DNA from: Tepidicella xavieri | GTDB lineage: Bacteria; Pseudomonadota; Gammaproteobacteria; Burkholderiales; Burkholderiaceae_C | Assembly (NCBI RefSeq): GCF_004363315.1 | Contig: NZ_SNYL01000005.1 | Coordinates: forward strand, 122,723 to 186,722 | DNA length: 64,000 nt | Direction: 5' to 3' | In this document: positions 51,093 to 64,000 of the stretch, one piece after another | Position numbering within the stretch: the stretch's first letter is position 1 | Layout: the number at the start of each line of letters is the position of its first letter | Made by a program: the position numbers and the translations under genes | Notes under the pieces: model-generated | Database searches by the model: none | The model's input: only the letters and a program-made list of their open reading frames with translations | Told to the model about the DNA's origin: nothing

Positions 51093-52013
51093 GTGACTCA
51101 ACCCCAGCGCGTCGAGAGCTTGAGCCACGCCCAGCGCGAGCGGCTGGCCTTCATCGACTTCCGGCTCTACTTCTTTGGTGAGATCGGCCGCCCCGACCTG
51201 ATCGAGCGCTTCGGCGTGGCTCCGGCCGGGGCGACGCGTGACCTGGCGCTGTATCGGGAGATCGCGCCGCAGAACATCACCTTTGACGGTAGCAACAAGA
51301 TCTACCGGATCGGGCAGGCGTTCTCCCCGCTGTTCGAACACGCATCCCAGCGTGTGCTGTCGGCGCTGGCTCTGGGCTTCGGTGATGGCGTGCATGGCCC
51401 CTCTGCAAAACCCCTGCAGCCGCTGCTGCCGTGCGAGTCACCCACGGCCCTGAGCAACCCAAAAATGGATGTCTTGGCCCCGGTCTGCCGGGCGATCCAC
51501 GCCAAGCGTCCCCTCGCCATTCGCTACCACTCGATGAGCAGCGGCGAATCGGAACGGGTCATCGTGCCCTTTGCGCTGGTGGACACCGGCCTACGCTGGC
51601 ACGTCCGTGCCTTCGATCGCAAGAGCGGCGAGTTCCGCGATTTCGTCGTCACCCGCATCGAAGCGCCAACGCTGCTCGACGAGGAGCCGCAGCCCTTTGA
51701 GCGGCCAGACAACGACATCCAGTGGACGCGCATCGTTGAGTTGGATTTGGTGCCGCATCCACGCCTCGCACGCCCGGAAATCATCAAGATGGACTACGGG
51801 ATGGAGGGGGGCTCGATCCGGATGCGCGTGCGCGCCGCCGTCGCGGGTTACATGCTGCTGCGCTGGAGTGTGGACTGCTCGCCCGACCACCGGCTCAAGG
51901 AAGAACAGTACCGCCTTGCCTTAAGCGATCCGCTCGCCCTGTATGGCGTTGAGAACGCAAAACTCGCACCGGGGTATCAAGCCCCGGCCGCAAAGACATT
52001 TCGCAAAGGATAA
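51093..52013 (+). CDS. WYL-domain transcription regulator (BrxR/CapW-like)
   Basis: 306 residues from GTG 51093, GAGGAG seven bases upstream. The N-terminal winged helix ([29 protein letters not shown], shown in outline) is followed by a WYL domain ([25 protein letters not shown]) and a C-terminal WCX-like part ([11 protein letters not shown]). Length and order match BrxR and CapW, autorepressors that turn on defence operons on phage attack. It is the first gene of the operon, with its own operator upstream. Confidence 0.88.
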   Translation: MTQPQRVESLSHAQRERLAFIDFRLYFFGEIGRPDLIERFGVAPAGATRDLALYREIAPQNITFDGSNKIYRIGQAFSPLFEHASQRVLSALALGFGDGVHGPSAKPLQPLLPCESPTALSNPKMDVLAPVCRAIHAKRPLAIRYHSMSSGESERVIVPFALVDTGLRWHVRAFDRKSGEFRDFVVTRIEAPTLLDEEPQPFERPDNDIQWTRIVELDLVPHPRLARPEIIKMDYGMEGGSIRMRVRAAVAGYMLLRWSVDCSPDHRLKEEQYRLALSDPLALYGVENAKLAPGYQAPAAKTFRKG

Positions 52014-52020
52014 GAACCCG

Positions 52021-54957
<2,937 letters not shown>

Positions 54958-54961
<4 letters not shown>

Positions 54962-56715
54962 TCGATCCGCTGCACTCGCTTGCATTCTCCATCCAGGCGA
55001 ATCCTGGCGTCTATGCCGTATTAGTCGGCTCGGGCGTTTCGCGCTCCGCTCAGATCCCCACAGGCTGGGAGATCACACTCGATTTCGTTCGCAAACTGGC
55101 CGGAGTGGCTGGTGAAAACTGCGGAACCGATCCAGCCATTTGGTATCGCGAGCGTTACGGCAAGGAACCCGATTATTCCGATTTGCTGGACGCGCTGGCC
55201 AAAACCCCGGCTGAACGCCAGCAGTTGCTGCGCGACTACCTGGAGCCCTCCGAGGAGGAGCGCGCTGAGGGCCTCAAGGCCCCCACCGTCGCACACCGGG
55301 CCATCGCCAGCCTTGCGGCGAAGGGATACATCCGCGTCATTATCACCACCAATTTTGACCGTCTAATGGAGACGGCTCTGGCGGATGTTGGTGTGGTGCC
55401 GACCGTGCTCAGTTCGCCGGATCAGGTGCACGGCGCGATGCCTCTGATTCACACCCGCTGCTGCGTGTTCAAGGTGCATGGCGACTACCTTGACACCCGA
55501 ATCCGCAACACGCCCGCCGAGCTGGAGACCTACCCCAAGGAATTCGACGATCTGCTGGATCGGATATTCGACGAGTTCGGCCTGATCGTTTGCGGTTGGT
55601 CGGCGGAATGGGATACCGCTTTGCGTGCTGCCGTAGAACGGTCGGTGTCCCGGCGCTTTTCTCACTTCTGGGCGGTGCGTGGCGAGCCGGGCAATGCCGC
55701 CAAGCGCCTGATCGGACATCGGCAGGCGCAACTGCTCCAGATTTCCGATGCGGACAGATTTTTCTCGGAGCTGGCGCGTCTGGTCGAGGCGCTGGAGCAA
55801 TTCTCGCGGCCGCATCCCCTATCGACCGAAGCTGCGGTTGCCAGCCTCAAAGGCTATCTCGCCGAGACCAAGCACCGCATCCGTCTTGCCGATCTTGTCG
55901 GTGGTGAGGTAGACCGAGTACTCGACGCCACTGCCACTCCTGCATTCGCTTTGCAAGGTGGGCCTGCGCCAGATACGAATACTTTTACGGCACGGGTGCG
56001 CTCCTATGAGGCCGCCTGCGAGACGCTCATCGCGATGGCCGTGGTGGGTAGCTATTGGGTGGAGGATTGGCATTGCGTCACGTGGCAGACGGCCTTAACA
56101 AGGCTGGCCACACGGCGCGGGGAATCAGGCTTCAACCTTTGGGTTGAATTGCAGCGTTATCCCGCTACTTTGCTTCTTTATGCATTGGGGCTGGGTGCGG
56201 TTGAAGCTGGCGAACGAGGACTGCAGTTCATAGGGAGGCTGTTCGGCACCACTGTCCACCGGGAGCATAGGGAGGATAAGACCGCTATCGAATTACTGCC
56301 ACCATTTTGCCTTTTCGAGCGTGGCAATGAGCCAGCGAAGCTTCTCGAAGGCATGGACCGTCGTTACGCGCCGCTCAACGACTGGCTGCATGCGCTGCTG
56401 CAACCGCGATTCCGCAGTCTGATTCCTTCGGAGTCCCGATTTAGCTATGCCTTCGACAGGCTGGAAGTCCTGATGGCGCTCAGTTATGCCTATTTCGCAA
56501 AACGAGACAAAGACTGGTACTGGGTGCCTCCAGGCTGCTACGGCTATCGGGGGGATAACCTGGATCGCATCCTGAAAGAGCTGCGTTCCTCTCTGGAAAG
56601 CCTCGAAGAAAAATCGCCATACGTCCGAAGCGGCATCTTTGGTAAGTCCGCTGAGGAGTGCAGCGCCGGGATAGATGCTTTTACAACATGGGTACCAAAG
56701 CTGAGATGGTTCTAG
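54958..56715 (+). CDS. SIR2-domain defence effector
   Basis: 585 residues. The N-terminal SIR2_2-like domain has GSGVS (24-28), [13 protein letters not shown] (near 131), and the catalytic-type KVHGDYLD with His174. About 300 C-terminal residues ([16 protein letters not shown] and [11 protein letters not shown] regions) match nothing I know. SIR2 proteins in defence systems destroy NAD+ upon phage sensing and kill the cell. Its position between hsdS and hsdR and overlap with hsdS suggest it works in the same regulon. Could also be a deacetylase-like sensor. Confidence 0.82.
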
Positions 56716-56734
56716 AAAACGCTAGAGGTCTTGT

Positions 56735-57484
56735 ATGACCTTGGACTGGTGCCCCGGCATTCGCGAGGCCTGCAGCCATTGGCGCGATGCGCCGATGTTG
56801 CAGCAGACCTTCGAGGCGATGGAGCGCAATCTGGAGCAGAACAACGACGCGTGCATCGACTGCGCCAAAACCGTCGTCGAGGTGGTCTGCCGAGTCGTGG
56901 TGGAAAGTTTCCACACCCAGCAAGCTCCGCTCAAGCCGACGCAAGAGACGCCCTCTTTGTCGGACTGGCTGACGGCAGCAATTCGCGCCCTCAAGCTGGG
57001 CGATGTGCGTGATGACCGTTTCAAGAAGCTGGTGTCCAGCCACCACAAGCTGGCCGACGCGTTGAATGACCTGCGCAACAAGGCGGGCCCCGCCAGTCAC
57101 GGCAAAGACCCGTATCTGGCGCGGTTGTCAGAACACCATCGCCGCAGCGCAGTGTTGGCGGCTGATGCCATCGTGGCCTTTCTGCATCAGGCCTATCTGG
57201 ATGCGCAGCTCGACCCGATCAGTTCCCGCGAGCCGTGGGAGCGGTTTGCGCAGGACAACGCGCTGATCGACGCGCACGTCGGGCTGGCTGTGGACGCAGA
57301 GGACGGAGACTCGCCGACCTTGCGCTTCCTGCTGCCAGGCGGCGATGAGCTGCCCATCAACATCGAGGTCAGCCGTTTGCTTTACCAACTGGATCGGGAC
57401 GCCTATGTGGAGGCGTTGAATACTGCGCGCGGGGCAGCGGCTTCTGCTGTGGTGCCCACCGATCAACAAGGAGGGCCAGTATGA
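56735..57484 (+). CDS. Abortive-infection C-terminal (Abi_C) protein
   Basis: 249 residues. DLRNKAGPASHGKDPYLARLSEHHRRSAVLAADAIVAFLHQAY, in outline, is the Abi_C signature with an Rx7H pattern like HEPN RNases. The N-terminal helix bundle (NNDACIDCAKTVVEVVCRVVVESF) fits HEPN-like folds. It may cleave RNA or partner the ATPase encoded next; its end overlaps that gene (ATGA). Nineteen bases follow the SIR2 stop. Confidence 0.78.
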   Translation: MTLDWCPGIREACSHWRDAPMLQQTFEAMERNLEQNNDACIDCAKTVVEVVCRVVVESFHTQQAPLKPTQETPSLSDWLTAAIRALKLGDVRDDRFKKLVSSHHKLADALNDLRNKAGPASHGKDPYLARLSEHHRRSAVLAADAIVAFLHQAYLDAQLDPISSREPWERFAQDNALIDAHVGLAVDAEDGDSPTLRFLLPGGDELPINIEVSRLLYQLDRDAYVEALNTARGAAASAVVPTDQQGGPV

Positions 57485-59774
57485 AGTTGACGCGCATTGC
57501 CAAGCTCAAACTCCGGGTCTTTCGAGACTTCGCCTGGCCCAAAAACCTGCATTCGTTCGGTCGGTTCAATCTGATCTATGGCTGGAACGGCAGTGGGAAA
57601 ACAACCCTGGCATGGCTGCTCTCTCTGGTCGAGAAGCAAACGGCACTCATCGAGGGTGAAGTTGAATTGGAGTTCGACGGCAACGCGAAGGTGAGCGGTT
57701 CTTCGTTTGCATCGGCGGGGCTTCCTCCGGTGCGCGTTTTCAACCGCGATTTCGTCAACGCCACCCTCTCTCAGACCAGCGGCATCGCGCCCATCTACTT
57801 TCTCGGCAAAGACAGCGTCGAAAAGCAAGCGCAGGTCGACGAACTAAAGAAGGAGCTCGCTGCCATCAAAGCTGAAGTGGCGGCAGCGGAAACCAAGAAG
57901 AAAGTCGCTGAGAAAGAACTCGACGATTTCTGCGTGGGGCAGGCCAGACACATCAAGGAACTGCTGATCACCGCGAACAGCCCGTCCTACAACAATTACG
58001 ACAAGCGCAAGTTCAAGCAAGCCGTCGAAGCGCTGGATGCACAGGGCGTCGCAGCCGCGATGCTCGCCGATGAGGACAAAGCCCGGCTTCGCAGCCAGAA
58101 GGACGCTCAGCCCAAACCCAACATCGACAAGGTTGCGGCTCCATCCATCGAACTGGACGCGCTGATACAAGAGGTTGATACGCTGGTCAACCGCTCTGTC
58201 GTTGCTCAGACGCTCGATGAGCTGGCCGGCAATTCCAGGCTTGCTGCATGGGTACAGGAAGGGTTGGTTCTGCACTCGGGAGAACATGCCTCGGAGACTT
58301 GCCGCTTTTGTCTGCAACCGCTCCAGGCTACGCGTCGTGCAGCCCTTGAAGCCCATTTCAACGACGCCTTCGCGAGATTTCAGCAGGATTTGGCAAATCT
58401 TTTAAAGAGGCTGGAATCGATCAAGCAGGCGTTGGGATCGCTTCGACTCCCTGATACTTCGCGCTTTTATGAGGCGCTCGCTTCTGATGCATCGGCATCG
58501 AGCCAAAAGGTTTCTGCGGCATGCTCTACAGTAGAAGCCGCGATTGAAGCGCTCATTGCGCGTGTGGCGGCTAAGCGCGACCAGCCATTTGCGCCTGCCG
58601 CCACGGCGATACCCATTCCTAGTTCGATGGGGGTTTCCCTCAGCGACGCTGTTGCTGAGTTCAACGCGACCATCGAGAAGCACAACGCGATTTCAGCGGA
58701 TTTCAAGGCGCGGGTGGATGAAGCTTGCGAGAAGCTGGAGGCATCGTATGTTGCCGAGGCACAGGCTGAATTTGCGCAACGTTCCGAAGCTGTAAGGTCA
58801 GCAACCGCTGCACTGGAAGTCGTCAAAAAACAGCACGCGGATGTGCAGGCGAAGATCGAGGGGCTGGAGCGTGAAATCCTCGAACATCATCGCGCCGCTG
58901 ACGAATTGACAACCGAGTTACGCGCCTACCTTGGCCGCGACGAGCTGCGCTTTGAAACGAAAGGCACAGGCTACGCTTTGACCCGCAACGGCGAGTACGT
59001 AGCGCATTTGAGCGAGGGGGAGCGTACCGCGATAGCGTTCTTGTATTTTCTCAAGTCATTGCAGGATAAGTCTTTCGATCTCAAGAACGGGATTGTCGTC
59101 ATTGACGATCCGGTGTCCAGTCTTGATGACAACGCGCTGTTTTCGGCTTTCGGCTACATGAAAGAGCGCACCAAAGAGGCCGGGCAGCTTTTCATCTTCA
59201 CGCACAGCTTTTCGTTCTTCAGGCTGGTGAAAAACTGGTTTCATTACCTGCCGGGACAACGCAAGAATCAGATCGATCTCAGGCCGGCCAGGTTCTTTCT
59301 GCTTCGATCTCGCCGGCACGCCGACGGATCACGAACCAGCGAGCTAGGGTATCTTGATCCTCTTCTCGAGGAGCACGAATCGGAATACCAGTATCTGTTC
59401 AAGCGCGTCTACCAGGAAGCCAACCGTAATGATGTGGTCGAACTCGAACACCACTACGGATTGCCCAATGTTGCCCGTCGCCTGCTGGAGGCTTTCTTAG
59501 CATTCCGCTTTCCCGATATGAGCGGCGATCTGCAGCCGCGCCTTGACCGTGTGTCTTTTGATAACGCGAAGAAAACCCGCATCCTGCGGCTTCTCAATAC
59601 CTACTCGCATGCAGGTGCAATTTCCGATCCTGAGCACGACCTTTCTCTCCTTGCTGAAACGCAGCCCGTTCTGCGCGAGGTATTGGAGCTGATGGAGGCT
59701 GTGGACAAGGATCATTACGACGGTCTTATCAAAAGGGTTGCGCCGTCTACCGTCGAAGAACAAGGAGAACCGTA

Positions 59775-59775
<1 letters not shown>
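57481..59775 (+). CDS. RloC/PrrC-like AAA_13 ATPase with zinc hook
   Basis: 764 residues. Walker [12 protein letters not shown] (Lys40), ABC signature [12 protein letters not shown] (near 510), Walker [16 protein letters not shown] (near 538). Long coiled coils (115-160 and 420-490) flank a CRFC pair (274-277), a zinc-hook motif like RloC's. The C-terminal [21 protein letters not shown] resembles the PrrC/RloC end, but I could not fix the Arg-Glu-His nuclease triad. RloC genes are linked to type I restriction loci and cut tRNA when restriction is blocked. Stop and hsdR start overlap (TAATG). Confidence 0.82.
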
Positions 59776-62918
<3,143 letters not shown>

Positions 62919-62919
62919 A

Positions 62920-63015
62920 ATGAGTGATCGAGAAATTGATCGTAGAAAGTACGGCTGGTCGGCAGCGTTTCGCGTAACCGCCCAGCGTGCTTTGCGAGTG
63001 CCGGAGAGCGACTAA
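62920..63015 (+). CDS. Small ORF between hsdR and the GIY-YIG gene (31 aa)
   Basis: MSDREIDRRKYGWSAAFRV...: ATG 62920 is one base after the hsdR stop, and its TAA shares the A of the next ATG (TAATG). Such packing on both sides argues for a translated frame. The peptide is basic and helical. Function unknown. Confidence 0.5.
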   Translation: MSDREIDRRKYGWSAAFRVTAQRALRVPESD

Positions 63016-63905
63016 TGCAGCCGTTTTCAATCACCCTTTTCGCCACGACCGGCGACCCCGAAGGGATTCGTCACGTCGACAAATCGAACTGGTCGGGTTA
63101 CGGCGTCGTCTTCAACAAAGAGCTTTTCCATCAGTTGAAGCAGGAGCCCGGCTTCTCGCAGGCCGGTATCTACATCCTCGTCGGCAATGCCGCCGAAGAG
63201 ACGATCTACATCGGCGAGGCCGATCCGGTAGGTGATCGGCTAAAGAATCACGTCTCGAACAAGGAAGGTTGGGTTTGGGGCGTCTACTTCTTCGACCGCA
63301 ACCACAAGATCGGCAAGACCGAAGTTCAGTACCTGGAATCGGCGCTGGTTGCCCTGGCCAAGAAGCACGACCGGGCCATTCTGCTGAACAAGAACAACCC
63401 CACGGCTCCGACGATGGCCCCCGCTGCGAAGGCCACAGCCCAGGCGTTCCTCGCCGACATGTTGCTGATCCTGCCGATGCTTGGCATCAACGCTTTCACC
63501 CCGCCTAAGCAGGAAGACCCAAGCGATCAGGTGCAGCCAGTTGGTTCGGAGAACGACAAGTTCGACACCATCGTCGTTCCCGCCCGCGAGGAAGGATTCA
63601 AGCAGCGCTTCCTGAACGAGAACTGCTGGTTTGCCGTTCGGATCAATGCGAAGCACATCTCGAAGCTGAAGTTCATCGCTGCCTATCAGGTCGCCCCCGT
63701 CGCAGCGATCACCCACATAGCCGAGGTCGAGACCATCCTGCCTTACAACGACACCGGAAAGTACATGATCAAGTTCAAAGGACCGGCGACTGCGATTGTC
63801 CCGATCCCGCGCCCGGAGAACAGCGAGGTCAATATGCAATCCTCGCGTTACGCGCTACGGGAAAAACTGCTGGCGGCAAAAAATCTGGACGAAGTTTGGG
63901 CCTAA
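63015..63905 (+). CDS. GIY-YIG nuclease-family protein
   Basis: 296 residues. The N-terminal domain has GIYILVG and IYIGEADPVGDRLKNHV, the GIY-YIG core with its Arg, and VQYLESALVALAKKH carrying the Glu. The C-terminal half contains a DUF4357-like sheet (GFKQRFLNENCWFAVRIN). GIY-YIG proteins often sit at the end of type I restriction operons; role may be in DNA cleavage or as an accessory. End of the defence operon. Confidence 0.85.
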   Translation: MQPFSITLFATTGDPEGIRHVDKSNWSGYGVVFNKELFHQLKQEPGFSQAGIYILVGNAAEETIYIGEADPVGDRLKNHVSNKEGWVWGVYFFDRNHKIGKTEVQYLESALVALAKKHDRAILLNKNNPTAPTMAPAAKATAQAFLADMLLILPMLGINAFTPPKQEDPSDQVQPVGSENDKFDTIVVPAREEGFKQRFLNENCWFAVRINAKHISKLKFIAAYQVAPVAAITHIAEVETILPYNDTGKYMIKFKGPATAIVPIPRPENSEVNMQSSRYALREKLLAAKNLDEVWA

Positions 63906-64000
63906 CAGGCCGTTGAAAAACTCCCCTGTGGCCGGTCTTGGTACGGGTACCATGTGAGCCACGGCGACGACGACCAGACACCAGACACCGAAGATGAGAG
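63905..64000 (+). mobile_element. Probable left end of an insertion sequence
   Basis: AACAGGCCGTTGAAAAACTC starts two bases after the GIY-YIG stop and looks like a terminal inverted repeat of the IS5/IS1182 type, followed by a frame from GTG 63954 (VSHGDDDQTPDTEDE...) that runs off the window. Recognition is by recalled pattern; the transposase body is outside. Confidence 0.35.

Overview
The window is high-GC DNA whose gene families and phage type fit a Pseudomonadota host. Betaproteobacteria is my best guess, but nothing here identifies the genus. It has three blocks.

(1) Positions 1-8333, plus strand: the 3' part of a stress-tolerance island of the tLST/LHR type. The order is clpG (5' end outside the window), a phospholipase D/cardiolipin synthase, ftsH, a zinc-ribbon thioredoxin, psiE, an M48 (HtpX-like) protease and degP. 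The genes overlap or nearly touch and read as one operon for protein disaggregation, membrane and periplasmic proteolysis, redox repair and lipid remodelling.

(2) About 8345-50811: a complete-looking siphovirus prophage of about 42.5 kb. On the minus strand, in transcription order, an early block runs from a helix-turn-helix protein at 43950 through an antirepressor, a RecA-like ATPase, a DNA-binding protein, a nuclease, a primase-helicase, a RuvC-like resolvase, a HigBA pair and two ParB-fused DNA methylases. The late block runs from terS at 30362 through lambda-like head, tail, tail-tip and lysis genes to a lysozyme that ends 18 bases from degP. Plus-strand pieces are a cluster of small genes at 30483-32205, an HTH/PIN pair followed by an unrecognised 751-residue protein (44179-47503), and an integration cassette (47608-50471) with DUF2924, a serine recombinase and two small paralogues. 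A 10-base repeat at both edges is a candidate attachment core. The tail chaperone has a textbook -1 slippery heptamer, and the head protease has a lambda C/Nu3-like internal start.

(3) 51093-63905, plus strand: a defence operon. A WYL regulator with a promoter and palindromic operator precedes hsdM and hsdS. Then, before hsdR, come a SIR2-domain protein, an Abi_C/HEPN-like protein and an AAA ATPase with a CxxC zinc hook (RloC-like). A 31-codon ORF and a GIY-YIG protein follow. Overlapping stops and starts suggest one transcript in which a type I restriction system carries three extra, probably abortive, modules. The last 95 bases look like the end of an insertion sequence.

The most unusual items are the SIR2/Abi_C/ATPase insertion inside the restriction operon, the HTH-PIN-751 residue cassette, four copies of an exactly 33-base repeat that encodes a conserved LGF...RVH peptide upstream of small genes, and an inverted repeat flanking an alternating CG tract beside the primase gene.
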